Origin: Pseudomonadota bacterium
GTDB taxonomy: Bacteria; Desulfobacterota; Desulfobacteria; Desulfobacterales; Desulfobacteraceae
DNA length: 21,512 bases
NCBI GenBank assembly: GCA_018816605.1
Contig: JAHIVS010000486.1
Coordinates: forward strand, 1-21,512
Direction: 5' to 3'
Both the position numbers and the translations under genes were made by a program. This document shows positions 7,172 to 14,572 of the stretch, piece after piece. The notes below the pieces were generated by a model. The model was not told where the DNA came from. It searched no databases and saw only the letters and a list, made by a program, of their open reading frames with translations. Position 1 is the first letter of the stretch. Every line of letters starts with the position of its first letter.

Positions 7172-7348
7172 ATGGACAAAATGCTTTTAGAACAAGCCGA
7201 ACCAACTGTGAGCGTATCAAGCTGGTATTTTTGCCCCCATTGCCAAAAGCGGTTGTTTAAGGGACATATTAAAAAATTAAAGATGATCTGTCCAAATTGT
7301 AACAGCTTTATTGATTCCAATGGGGAGACCCTTCTGAATTCAGAATAA
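7172..7348 (+). CDS. Small zinc-ribbon protein (58 aa), Com-like
   Basis: A very short gene with a good ribosome site (AAGGAA at 7161-7166, 5 nt before ATG). The product has one zinc ribbon: CPHC at 21-24 and CPNC at 40-43, with a basic stretch KGHIKKLK between them. The layout (C-x2-C, basic linker, I-C-P-x-C) resembles the Mu-type Com zinc-finger proteins and other small RNA- or DNA-binding ribbons. It starts 74 bp after pntB in the same direction and could be the last gene of that transcript. Function unknown; a nucleic-acid-binding regulator is a guess from the fold. Confidence 0.75.
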   Translation: MDKMLLEQAEPTVSVSSWYFCPHCQKRLFKGHIKKLKMICPNCNSFIDSNGETLLNSE

Positions 7349-7371
7349 TGCGTTTAGACGGTCTTGTTAAG

Positions 7372-7410
7372 TGCCGGATTATCGCTAAACCAATTGGTTG
7401 AATGCCGGAT
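7372..7410. repeat. Perfect 12-bp palindrome between two 8-bp direct repeats
   Basis: AACCAATTGGTT (7388-7399) is a perfect palindrome, flanked by TGCCGGAT at 7372-7379 and again at 7403-7410 (31 bp apart). It lies upstream of the Cys-rich gene at 7486 and could be an operator. A further stem TGTGTTT/AAACACA (7441-7463) sits just before that gene's ribosome site. Confidence 0.45.
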
Positions 7411-7485
7411 TTAAAATAACGCCAGCCTTGGCATATTAAATGTGTTTTTCAGGTTTAAACACAACCGAATCAACAGTGAGGGAGT

Positions 7486-7695
7486 ATGACCCGAAGAAAT
7501 GACCCAATCAATCTTTGTATAAATTGCCTGAATATTGATAGTTGTTCCTATTGTCGAAATAAAAAACAACCCATATTCTTTTGTGAAGAATTTACTTGTG
7601 GTGAACCTGTGGTATCCGCGGAACAACATGACCCAGGGTATGTGGTCGGAGCAACTGTTGCCGGATTTCCGGGAGCAGCTGATGCTGATTTTTAG
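7486..7695 (+). CDS. Small Cys-rich protein (69 aa)
   Basis: Short protein with a dense cysteine pattern in its first 40 residues: LCINC, CSYC, then FFCEEFTC. I associate patterns of the form C-x2-C-x5-C ... C-E-E-[FY] with small uncharacterised proteins of sulfate reducers, presumably metal-binding. The second half (about 41-69) is low in charge and has no recognisable motif. The ribosome site GAGGGAG (7478-7484) is only 1-3 nt from the ATG, which is tight, but there is no other candidate Met. Followed after 15 bp by another Cys-containing gene. Function unknown. Confidence 0.65.
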   Translation: MTRRNDPINLCINCLNIDSCSYCRNKKQPIFFCEEFTCGEPVVSAEQHDPGYVVGATVAGFPGAADADF

Positions 7696-7710
7696 CAGGG
7701 ATGCCTATAG

Positions 7711-8037
7711 ATGACTCCGTACTTTTTAACCGGGAGTCTCGGAACGGGTGTCTCTCTTAACCGGGTATGCCCAAAATGTTTAAGCGCCCAGATTGTTGCA
7801 TTCAGCAAAAGAACCCAATCCGTACCATGTAAAATCTGCGGTACGAAGATTCCACCCGGTAAACGATCCAAAGGTCAGTGCCGTATCGACACCTGCATGC
7901 CATCAGACAAAATAAAAAAAACTTTACCACGGACCGACCCTTCCTGTGATAAGGCAAATTCAAGCTGCTGTGGAGGCGGGTGTGATTCAGCCGGTGGATC
8001 CGGATCTTACAGCCCATTCGCTCACAGGGCAGATTGA
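7711..8037 (+). CDS. Small zinc-ribbon-like protein, C-terminal part doubtful
   Basis: Up to 108 aa. Residues about 19-45 form a plausible ribbon: VCPKC, then VPCKICG, followed by a basic PPGKRSKG stretch. The end of the frame contains SCCGGGC, which might bind metal, but the same DNA (from about 7916) encodes a convincing TetR-type tail in another frame, so that Cys-rich end may be an out-of-frame read. A TAG directly precedes the ATG, so no earlier start is possible in frame. It lies 15 bp after the previous Cys-rich gene. Possibly a real ribbon gene whose 3' end was lost by a deletion joining it to the TetR remnant. Low confidence in the full length. Confidence 0.45.
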   Translation: MTPYFLTGSLGTGVSLNRVCPKCLSAQIVAFSKRTQSVPCKICGTKIPPGKRSKGQCRIDTCMPSDKIKKTLPRTDPSCDKANSSCCGGGCDSAGGSGSYSPFAHRAD

Positions 8038-8158
8038 AATTATGTCATTGGGATTGTCTCTGGATGCGCAATATACCATTGAAGATATCATCGATTACAT
8101 AGTGAAGGGTATACGCAGGGGTCCCGGAAGCATGGCGGGAAAACGGCTTTTCACATAA
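7916..8158 (+). pseudogene. Remnant: C-terminal end of a TetR-type regulator
   Basis: The open stretch begins right after a stop at 7913-7915 and reads, from about 7946, as a typical TetR ligand-domain tail: AAVEAGVIQPVDPDLTAH, LTGQIEIMSLGLSLD, YTIEDIIDYIVKGIRRG. The DNA-binding N-terminal two thirds is absent and no ribosome site is seen; a GTG at 7946 is the only early start. This is best read as the surviving 3' fragment of a broken tetR-type gene. It overlaps the zinc-ribbon frame at 7711-8037, which marks a likely recombination or deletion junction near 7.9 kb. Confidence 0.6.
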
Positions 8159-8232
8159 AATGGGAAAGACGGCCTTGGGCGTTTTACCAAACAACTTACC
8201 GCTTTGGCATAAACGAAGATTCGGGAGGACTG

Positions 8233-8496
8233 TTATTTTTTTTCCTGCATTATGACCTTGAACTGGCTCATACAGTCAATGACCTCCTCTGTCTTTCCTT
8301 CATCCGCAGACCAGACGACCGCATCGGGGGCCTCAACTTTCATCAGGCATTCGGGAAAAAAATCATAATAGTCATCGTTGATTTTCAGGACCGTAATCTT
8401 GTCTTCCGGAAATTCTGGATCAGGGACATGGTCAATGAGTTCCCATTCATCGGGGATCTCGAACTCTGCTGTTATTTTCACTTCAATGGTTTTCAT
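8233..8496 (-). CDS. Unknown acidic small protein (87 aa)
   Basis: A short cytoplasmic protein without signal peptide, membrane helix or recognised motif. It is rich in Glu and Asp, with a beta-rich start (MKTIEVKITAEFEIPDEW) and a phrase DDYYDFFPECLMKVEA in the middle. On the minus strand GGAGA precedes the ATG by about 7 nt, which supports the start. It is divergent from the XRE-cupin gene, with 222 bp between. No homologue recognised; it resembles small orphan genes often found beside accessory patches. Confidence 0.7.
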   Translation of the reverse strand: MKTIEVKITAEFEIPDEWELIDHVPDPEFPEDKITVLKINDDYYDFFPECLMKVEAPDAVVWSADEGKTEEVIDCMSQFKVIMQEKK

Positions 8497-8641
8497 TTGT
8501 CGTCTCCAAAACAGGTTTTATGGGTTCTTATTTTTATGGAGGACCTCACCTTCGGGCCTGTTATGGCGCCCATAGTATCAGTTTTTTTATGAAAGATACA
8601 AGACAAAGATGAAATGTGCAACCGGTTACACCACAATATCG

Positions 8642-8686
8642 GCCGGGCTTTGTTTTTTTGACAAACCGGCTCCCATATATTATAAA
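8642..8686 (+). promoter_or_regulatory. Sigma-70 promoter with overlapping dyad for the XRE-cupin operon
   Basis: TTGACA (8658-8663), 17-bp spacer, TATAAA (8681-8686): a near-consensus housekeeping promoter, with start expected near 8693 and hence a leader of about 26 nt. GCCGG (8642-8646) and CCGGC (8666-8670), with TTTG/CAAA inside, form an imperfect inverted repeat covering the -35 box, a reasonable operator for autoregulation by the HTH protein it drives. Confidence 0.72.
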
Positions 8687-8718
8687 GCACCCTTTTAAAA
8701 ATTTTGCGTGGAGGAATG

Positions 8719-9288
8719 ATGCAGACCGGAAAAATAAACCAGCGAATCACCTATTTCATGGAACAGCGGAAAATGGACATCCAGGGCCTTTCCCAGAAAA
8801 CAGGCCTTGATACAGGACTCTTGGAGACCCTGCTCACAGAGGATGTATATCCGCCCCTGGGACCGCTGATGAAAATCGCCCGGGCCCTGGGCGTCCGCCT
8901 GGGAACCTTTCTGGATGACCAGGAAAGCTGCGACCCCTATATCGTCCGCAAAACCCAGCGGCAATCGGAATTCAGCGTCCTGACCGGGAAAAACAAACCG
9001 GCCGCCTTGAATTTTTTTGCCCTGGGCAAGGGAAAAACCGATCGCCACATGGAGCCGTTTTTTGTTGAAATCCTTCCGGAATCTGCCCGGGAAAAGAAAC
9101 TCTCCTCCCATGAGGGCGAGGAATTTATCGCGGTTATCAAAGGCAGTATCGAGGTAAATTACGGCAAGGAAACCCATATATTAAATGCCGGGGATTCCGT
9201 TTACTACAATTCCATTGTCCCCCACTATGTGAGCTGTGCCGGAGAGGACAAGGCGGAAATCCACGCGGTCATTTATATACCTGAATAA
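8719..9288 (+). CDS. XRE-family regulator with C-terminal cupin domain
   Basis: Transcription factor of the HTH-cupin type (189 aa). The helix-turn-helix spans about residues 4-62 (RITYFMEQRKM ... GLSQKTGLDTGLLETLL ... LMKIARALGVRLGTFL). The cupin barrel is about 105-185, with SSHEGEEFIAVIKGSIEV and NAGDSVYYNSIVPHYV, the fold that usually senses a small metabolite. ATG 8719 is preferred over TTG 8704 and ATG 8716, because GGAGG (8710-8714) is 4 nt from 8719 and a TSS is predicted near 8693. It sits 10 bp before the acyl-CoA ligase, so it probably controls that gene and itself in response to the ligase's substrate or product. Confident in family; effector unknown. Confidence 0.92.
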   Translation: MQTGKINQRITYFMEQRKMDIQGLSQKTGLDTGLLETLLTEDVYPPLGPLMKIARALGVRLGTFLDDQESCDPYIVRKTQRQSEFSVLTGKNKPAALNFFALGKGKTDRHMEPFFVEILPESAREKKLSSHEGEEFIAVIKGSIEVNYGKETHILNAGDSVYYNSIVPHYVSCAGEDKAEIHAVIYIPE

Positions 9289-9298
9289 AGGAAAACAA

Positions 9299-10951
9299 AT
9301 GGATACCCAAAACGGTTTAAAAGAATTGACCCTGGGCCAGATCCTGGACCGGACCGTGGCAAATTTTCCCGACAGCGAAGCCATTGTCTATGTGGACAGA
9401 AATTTTAGAATGACCTACCGGCAATTTTCAGATCTGGTGGATGAAACTGCCAGGGGGCTCATGGCCCTTGGGATTGAAAAAGGCGAAAAAGTGGCCATCT
9501 GGGCCACCAATATCCCCTTCTGGGTGACCCTCCAATTTGCCACGGCCAAAATCGGTGCCGTCCTTTTGACCGTGAACACCAATTACAAAACGGCCGAGCT
9601 GGAATACCTTCTCACCCAGTCTGAAGCCCAGAATATCTTTCTCATTGACGGGTTCCAGGACACAGACTATGTAAACACCTTATATGAACTGGTACCGGAA
9701 TTAAAGACCTGCCAGCGGGGCAGCCTTGCAAGCCCCAGATTCCCCCATCTCAAGCGGGTGGGATTTTTAGGGCCGGAAAAACACAGGGGCATGTATTCTT
9801 TTCCTGAAATCAGGGCTCTGTCGGTCATGGTATCCGATGCAGCCTACAGGGAACGGAAGGCAAGCCTGAGCTGCCACGATGTGGTCAATATGCAGTACAC
9901 CTCCGGCACCACCGGGTTCCCCAAAGGAGTGATGCTCACCCACTACAATATCGGGAACAATGGATTCTGGATCGGAGAGAACCAGAAGTTCACACACGAG
10001 GACCGGGTCTGCCTGCCGGTTCCCTTGTTCCATTGTTTCGGCTGCGTCCTGGGGGTGCTGGCAGCCGTCAACCACGGCAGCTGCATGGTGGTTCTGGAGG
10101 GGTTTGATCCCCTGCTGATCATGGCCTCGGTGGAGCAGGAACGCTGCACCTCCCTTTACGGGGTTCCCACCATGTTCATCGCCCTTCTCGACCACCCCCT
10201 GTTTTCAAAATTTGATTTTTCCTCACTGCGAACGGGCATCATGGCCGGCTCCAATTGCCCGGTCCATGTCATGGAGCAGGTCATTGACAAGATGAACATG
10301 AAGGACATCACCATCTGCTACGGCCTGACAGAAGCCTCGCCCGTTATGACCTATACCCGGATTGACGATGATCTCAGGCTCCGGGTGGAAACCGTGGGCC
10401 GGGCCCTTCCCCACATTGAGGTCAAGATCATTGATCCGGAAACAGGAAAAACCCTTGCCCCGGGCGACCAGGGAGAAGTCTGCTGCAGGGGGTACAGCAT
10501 CATGAAAGGCTATTACAACAATCCTGCCGCCACCGCCCAGGCCATTGACAAGGAAGGCTGGCTCCATTCAGGAGACCTTGGCATCATGGACAAACAGGGC
10601 AACCTGTCCATCACAGGACGTCACAAGGACATGATCATCCGGGGAGGGGAAAACATCTATCCCCGGGAGATTGAAGAATTTCTTTACCGAATGGAAGAGA
10701 TCAAAGACATCCAAGTGGCAGCTGTTCCCAGTGAAAAATACGGGGAAGAGGTGGGGGCGTTTATCGTTCTCAAGGAAGGGGCAAGCATTGAGCCCAGTGA
10801 TGTGAGTGATTTTTGCAGGGGAAAGATCAGCCGGTACAAAATCCCCAGGTATGTCCATTTTGTGGACAGCTATCCCATGACGGCCTCGGGGAAAATTCAG
10901 AAATATAAACTCACGGAGATGTCCACCCGAATCTGGCCGGAGAGACGATAG
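9299..10951 (+). CDS. AMP-forming acyl-CoA synthetase (FadD-like)
   Basis: Activates a carboxylic acid to its CoA thioester through an acyl-adenylate (ANL superfamily, 550 aa). Signature blocks in order: P-loop YTSGTTGFPKGVMLTH, the aromatic/TE block CYGLTEASPV, the hinge region SGDLGIMDKQG ... GRHKDMIIRGGENIYP, and the catalytic Lys in TASGKIQKYKL near the C terminus. The arrangement fits medium/long-chain fatty or aryl acids; the acid cannot be told from sequence. ATG 9299 with AAGGA 6 nt upstream is preferred to an in-frame start inside the regulator gene at 9236. Cotranscribed with the XRE-cupin regulator; the pair suggests substrate-induced use of a particular acid. High confidence in class. 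Confidence 0.94.
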   Translation: MDTQNGLKELTLGQILDRTVANFPDSEAIVYVDRNFRMTYRQFSDLVDETARGLMALGIEKGEKVAIWATNIPFWVTLQFATAKIGAVLLTVNTNYKTAELEYLLTQSEAQNIFLIDGFQDTDYVNTLYELVPELKTCQRGSLASPRFPHLKRVGFLGPEKHRGMYSFPEIRALSVMVSDAAYRERKASLSCHDVVNMQYTSGTTGFPKGVMLTHYNIGNNGFWIGENQKFTHEDRVCLPVPLFHCFGCVLGVLAAVNHGSCMVVLEGFDPLLIMASVEQERCTSLYGVPTMFIALLDHPLFSKFDFSSLRTGIMAGSNCPVHVMEQVIDKMNMKDITICYGLTEASPVMTYTRIDDDLRLRVETVGRALPHIEVKIIDPETGKTLAPGDQGEVCCRGYSIMKGYYNNPAATAQAIDKEGWLHSGDLGIMDKQGNLSITGRHKDMIIRGGENIYPREIEEFLYRMEEIKDIQVAAVPSEKYGEEVGAFIVLKEGASIEPSDVSDFCRGKISRYKIPRYVHFVDSYPMTASGKIQKYKLTEMSTRIWPERR

Positions 10952-10958
10952 GATAAGG

Positions 10959-10991
10959 GCCGGGGCCTGCCAACAAAGGGGCAGCCCCGGC
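10959..10991. terminator. GC-rich hairpin between convergent genes
   Basis: GCCGGGGCCTGCC (10959-10971) pairs with GGCAGCCCCGGC (10980-10991): a 12-bp stem with one bulged C and a loop of about 8 nt. It sits in the 51-bp gap between the acyl-CoA ligase (+) and the aminotransferase (-). There is no good T-run on either side, so if it ends transcription it does so for both strands without the classic U-tract. Confidence 0.55.
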
Positions 10992-11002
10992 AAACCCTGG
11001 GT

Positions 11003-12202
11003 TCAGGAAAAGGCTATTTTGATTTTATCCATGGTCCAGTCAATGTCCGCCTTTTCAATGATCAAAGGAGGAGCAAACCGGATGGTATAGGTATGGGTTT
11101 CCTTGCACAGAATCCCCATTTCCATGAGGGATTCACAAATGGCCCGGGCACCGCCAGAGGTTCCCTCTTTCAATTCAATGGCCAGCATAAGCCCGATCCC
11201 CCTGACCTCCCGGATGGAGGGGTGGTGTATTTTTTTCAATTCGCCTAGAAAATAGGCCCCCATTTTTTCAGCGTTTTCAATCATATTTTCTTCAACCAGC
11301 ACCTTGAGGGCGGCCCTTGCCACGGCACATGCCAGGGGATTGCCCCCGAATGTGCTGCCGTGCTGGCCCGGCTGGAGAAGCCCCAGCACCTCGGCGGTTG
11401 ACAATACGGCTGACACCGGATAAAAACCGCCGGACAGGGCCTTGCCGATCAGGGTGAGGTCTGCCTGGATACCTTCGTGCTCTTCTGCCAGAAGTTTTCC
11501 CGTCCTGCCAAGACCGGTCTGGATCTCGTCCAGGATCAGCAGAACATTCTTCTGGCTGCAGATCCTGCGCACCTTTTGCAGATATCCCCTGGGCGGGATA
11601 ATGACCCCTGCCTCTCCCTGAATGGGCTCCACCATAAAGGCCACGGTATTGGGGCCAATGGCCTTCTCAAGGGCGTCGGCATCCCCAAAGGGGATGGTTT
11701 TAAAGCCGGGTGTGAAAGGGCCGAAATTCTGCCTGGCATTCCCGTCCGTACTGAATCCGATGATGGACAGGGTTCTGCCGTGAAAATTGTCGTTGCACAC
11801 AATGATCTCAGCCTGGCCATCGGCAACGCCCTTGGACTCATACCCCCATTTTCTGGCACACTTGATCACGGTTTCCACAGCTTCTGCCCCGGAGTTCATG
11901 GGAAGCATCTTGTGGGAGGCGGTCATTTGACAGAGTTCCTCGTACAAAAGCGGCAGCTGGTCATTTCGAAATGCCCGGGAGGTCAAAGTCAGTTTTTGGG
12001 CCTGGTCAACCATGGCCTGGTAAATTTTCGGGTGGCAATGTCCCTGGTTGACGGCTGAATAGGCCGACAGGCAATCCAGGTATTTATTTCCCTCAACGTC
12101 CCATACCCAGATGCCTTGTCCCCGTGTGAGAACAACATCCAGGGGTTTGTAATTTTTTGCACCAAACCGGTCTTCCAGCTTGATCAGCTCTTTTGCTTTC
12201 AT
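11003..12202 (-). CDS. rocD: Class III aminotransferase, ornithine-oxo-acid type
   Basis: PLP enzyme (399 aa) that most closely fits ornithine delta-aminotransferase (ornithine + 2-oxo acid to glutamate semialdehyde + amino acid), a route between arginine/ornithine and proline/glutamate. The N terminus [20 protein letters not shown] is typical of that enzyme. PLP features: Asp225 in [12 protein letters not shown], the Schiff-base Lys254 in IGKALSGG, and [10 protein letters not shown] around 140-149. Met at 12202 is chosen over Met at 12217 because AGGAAGAG lies between them at ribosome-site distance. Divergent from a LysR regulator, the usual arrangement for control of the neighbour. Acetylornithine or 4-aminobutyrate aminotransferase is less likely but not excluded. 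Confidence 0.9.
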   Translation of the reverse strand: MKAKELIKLEDRFGAKNYKPLDVVLTRGQGIWVWDVEGNKYLDCLSAYSAVNQGHCHPKIYQAMVDQAQKLTLTSRAFRNDQLPLLYEELCQMTASHKMLPMNSGAEAVETVIKCARKWGYESKGVADGQAEIIVCNDNFHGRTLSIIGFSTDGNARQNFGPFTPGFKTIPFGDADALEKAIGPNTVAFMVEPIQGEAGVIIPPRGYLQKVRRICSQKNVLLILDEIQTGLGRTGKLLAEEHEGIQADLTLIGKALSGGFYPVSAVLSTAEVLGLLQPGQHGSTFGGNPLACAVARAALKVLVEENMIENAEKMGAYFLGELKKIHHPSIREVRGIGLMLAIELKEGTSGGARAICESLMEMGILCKETHTYTIRFAPPLIIEKADIDWTMDKIKIAFS

Positions 12203-12251
12203 TGGTCTCTTCCTCATTCCAGATTATCTGCTTCCGTTTTTAGGCCCATAC

Positions 12252-12300
12252 TTGATTTTTTATTTTAAACCAGTATTAATGGAAGCCGTCAAACGATTTT
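12252..12300. promoter_or_regulatory. Divergent promoter region between rocD and lysR
   Basis: For lysR (+): TTGATT (12252-12257), 16 bp, TATTAA (12274-12279). For rocD (-): TTGACG on the complementary strand near 12288-12293, followed about 17-19 bp on by TTTAAAAT. The two overlap in one AT-rich 45-bp block, where a LysR protein would be expected to bind. No clean T-N11-A dyad stood out. Confidence 0.4.
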
Positions 12301-12327
12301 AACACATGCCATGGATGAAGAAAACTC

Positions 12328-13260
12328 ATGCAACAAAAAAAACACCAGGGCCTGCCTTCCTTAAATGCACTCAGGGCCTTTGAAGCCGCCGCCCGCCATT
12401 TGAGCTTTACCCTGGCAGCCCGGGAATTGTGTGTGACCCAGGGGGCGGTCAGCCGCCAGATCAAACAACTTGAAGACCAGCTGAAGGTGATCCTTTTCCA
12501 CAGGCGCCATAAACAGCTGTCGCTCACCGACCAAGGAACACTCCTTGTCCAGCCTTTAACCCGGGCCTTTAACATGATGGCCGATGCCGTGGACAAACTC
12601 AAGAACCAGCAGCAGGACCTGAGCCTCAAGGTCCACCCCACCTTTGCCATCCGCTGGCTCATCCCCAGACTCCACCATTTCCAGACCCTCCACCCGGATA
12701 TCCAGGTGAGGCTGACCACTTCCGGAAAAAATGTGGATTTTGCCCATGAAAACTTTGACATTGGCATCACCCATTTGGGAGAAGCGTCCCCGGGCGTCAT
12801 CCGGGAAAAAATCATGACCGAACAACTGATCCCGGTTTGTTCCCCCAAGCTTCTGGAAACTGCTTTTCCCCTCAAAAAACCTGGGGATCTCAGGGGGCAT
12901 ATGCTGCTCCACAACACACCGGACTTAAGGGAATGGACGGCCTGGGCAGATCAGGTGGGCATCAAAAACCTGTCCCTGGAAAGGGGCCAGGTTTTTGAGG
13001 TGGATGATGCAGCCCTCCAGGCGGCAACGGCAGGACTTGGTGTGGCCCTTGGAGACCTCTTTCTCATCAGGGATGCGCTTGGGGCCGGACTTCTCGTGGC
13101 CCCCTTTGGATTAACCCCCATCAAAACAGGCAATTATTATGTTTCCTTCCCCGGGTCCAGCAAAAACCTGGGGAAGGTGCGCGCATTTCAAAACTGGCTG
13201 ATAAGCGCGCTTGGGCAAACAGGAGAGAGAAACAAGGGGTTAAACTCAATCTCTTGTTGA
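12328..13260 (+). CDS. LysR-family regulator, GcvA-like
   Basis: DNA-binding regulator (310 aa). N-terminal winged helix-turn-helix at about 9-68 begins LPSLNALRAFEAAARHLSF and continues ELCVTQGAVSRQIKQLE, the pattern of the GcvA subgroup. The effector-binding domain (about 95-295) includes HPTFAIRWLIPRL and the end of a periplasmic-binding-protein-like fold. It is divergent from rocD by 125 bp and so likely controls it; the effector would plausibly be an amino acid such as ornithine or arginine. The stop overlaps a candidate promoter for the next gene. Confident in family; target by position only. Confidence 0.93.
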   Translation: MQQKKHQGLPSLNALRAFEAAARHLSFTLAARELCVTQGAVSRQIKQLEDQLKVILFHRRHKQLSLTDQGTLLVQPLTRAFNMMADAVDKLKNQQQDLSLKVHPTFAIRWLIPRLHHFQTLHPDIQVRLTTSGKNVDFAHENFDIGITHLGEASPGVIREKIMTEQLIPVCSPKLLETAFPLKKPGDLRGHMLLHNTPDLREWTAWADQVGIKNLSLERGQVFEVDDAALQAATAGLGVALGDLFLIRDALGAGLLVAPFGLTPIKTGNYYVSFPGSSKNLGKVRAFQNWLISALGQTGERNKGLNSISC

Positions 13261-13295
13261 CATTTCTTGTTCAGTTTCTATCCTAAGACTATACA
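13257..13295 (+). promoter_or_regulatory. Candidate sigma-70 promoter overlapping the lysR stop
   Basis: Two overlapping options: TTGACA (13257-13262), 16 bp, TATCCT (13279-13284); or TTGTTC (13267-13272), 17 bp, TATACA (13290-13295). The first -35 box shares bases with the lysR stop codon. Either would serve the DUF6812-like gene and the dehydrogenase behind it. Confidence 0.5.
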
Positions 13296-13338
13296 CAATC
13301 TTGATTCACAGCAGACCCAAACCAAGGAGGTGCATGCC

Positions 13339-13593
13339 ATGAACACCATAGAAAGCCGCAGCATCCGGATAAAACTGGTGGACGGAACCCAGATAAACGG
13401 GGAAGTCAATATCAACAGGGGAAACGGGTATGACCGCTTAAGTGATCTTGTGGGGGATTACAAGGAAAACTTTCTAACCATCTTCAATGCAACCCTCTAC
13501 GAAAAAAACCTTGATCCCCAGATCAAATATGAGACTCTCCTGGTAAATAAAAACCATATCCTCTATTCCACCCCCAACGGCCATAAGGACTGA
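13339..13593 (+). CDS. Small DUF6812-like protein (84 aa)
   Basis: A beta-rich cytoplasmic protein reading IRIKLVDGTQINGEVNI then YDRLSDLVGD and FLTIFNATLYE, a layout I associate with the DUF6812 group (small SH3/Sm-like barrel, no known function). AAGGAGGTG at 13324-13332 is a near-perfect ribosome site 8 nt before ATG 13339; a longer reading from 13267 lacks one and would start inside the promoter. It is followed after 8 bp by the 2-hydroxyacid dehydrogenase, so the two are probably cotranscribed. Family name by memory; function unknown. Confidence 0.78.
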   Translation: MNTIESRSIRIKLVDGTQINGEVNINRGNGYDRLSDLVGDYKENFLTIFNATLYEKNLDPQIKYETLLVNKNHILYSTPNGHKD

Positions 13594-13601
13594 CCCTTAA
13601 G

Positions 13602-14528
13602 ATGGAAAAAATAGTCATATCCGAATTTATGGATCCGACAGCAGTCAATGGCCTGAAAGAGGACTTCGCTGTCGTATACGATCCCGGGTTGGTGGATCAG
13701 CCGGGCCTTCTGTTGGCCGAAATCAAAACTGCCGATGCCATCATTGTGAGAAATCGAACCCAGGTAAGGGGTGACCTGCTCTCCTGCGCAAAAAAGCTTA
13801 GGGTCGTGGGACGTCTGGGCGTTGGATTGGACAATATTGATATAGACGCGTGCAGGGCCAGACAGATTGAGGTTTTTCCCGCCTGTGGCACCAATGGGGC
13901 AGCCGTTGCCGAATATGTCATCGCCTCTGTTTTCATCTTGTTCCGGAAAGCATACCAATCGACCCTGGAAATGATCGAGGGGAAATGGCCAAGAACCGCA
14001 TTAATGGGGAATGAAACCGCAGGGAAAATTCTGGGTCTCATCGGCTTTGGGGCCATTGCCCGGGAGACCTGCACCCGGGCAAAAGCGATGGGTATGACCG
14101 TCATTGCCCATGATCCTTTCTTGCCACCGGGCCACCCGGCGTGGAAGGAAGCCCCGTCAACGGAGTTTGAAGCCCTATTGGAAAAGGCCGATGTGGTCAG
14201 CCTCCATGTTCCCTTAACCGATAAAACCCGCCATCTGATGGATGCCAGGGCCATTGCAAGGATGAAGAAAGGGGCCTTGCTGATCAATACCGCCCGGGGC
14301 AAAGTGGTGGATGAAAAGGCCTTGATCGGGGCAATGGCATCAGGGCATATCGGCGGTGCTGCCGTGGACGTATTTGAAAACGAACCCCTGACTGCCGGAA
14401 TGGGTCAAAGATTTAAAGGAGTGTCTAATCTGCTTTTGACCCCCCACATTGCAGGCGTCACAATCGAATCAAATATCCGCACCAGTGCGGTAACGGCGGA
14501 CAATGTTCGAAATGCTTTGGCCCGCTAA
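13602..14528 (+). CDS. D-isomer-type 2-hydroxyacid dehydrogenase (SerA/SlcC-like)
   Basis: NAD-dependent dehydrogenase (308 aa) for a 2-hydroxy acid. The nucleotide-binding domain has GLIGFGAIA (145-153), with Asp171 after the second strand favouring NAD(H). Catalytic triad: Arg232 (NTARGKVVDE), Glu261 (VFENEP), His282 (TPHIAG). It lacks the ACT and intervening domains of long phosphoglycerate dehydrogenases. The N terminus IVISEFMDPTAV and VRNRTQV resemble, from memory, the (S)-sulfolactate dehydrogenase SlcC branch, so 3-sulfolactate is a candidate substrate along with 3-phosphoglycerate and other 2-hydroxy acids. Located 8 bp after the DUF6812-like gene. Class certain; substrate uncertain. 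Confidence 0.9.
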   Translation: MEKIVISEFMDPTAVNGLKEDFAVVYDPGLVDQPGLLLAEIKTADAIIVRNRTQVRGDLLSCAKKLRVVGRLGVGLDNIDIDACRARQIEVFPACGTNGAAVAEYVIASVFILFRKAYQSTLEMIEGKWPRTALMGNETAGKILGLIGFGAIARETCTRAKAMGMTVIAHDPFLPPGHPAWKEAPSTEFEALLEKADVVSLHVPLTDKTRHLMDARAIARMKKGALLINTARGKVVDEKALIGAMASGHIGGAAVDVFENEPLTAGMGQRFKGVSNLLLTPHIAGVTIESNIRTSAVTADNVRNALAR

Positions 14529-14533
14529 TCTTT

Positions 14534-14556
14534 CCTGGGAAAAATTTTACCCCAGG
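14534..14556. terminator. Hairpin between convergent dehydrogenase and phosphatase genes
   Basis: CCTGGG (14534-14539) and CCCAGG (14551-14556) enclose an 11-nt AT-rich loop that is itself nearly self-complementary. It fills the 44-bp gap between convergent genes and may end both transcripts, though no proper T-run follows on either strand. Confidence 0.4.
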
Positions 14557-14572
14557 TAAAAGGTGCAAATCC

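Noticed and set aside
8493..8750. 85-aa minus-strand frame across the 8.5-8.75 kb gap
   Set aside because: It overlaps a strong plus-strand promoter and two real starts, lacks a ribosome site, and its composition is not protein-like.
11477..12058. 193-aa plus-strand frame opposite rocD
   Set aside because: It is a shadow of a certain aminotransferase gene and shows no motif of its own.
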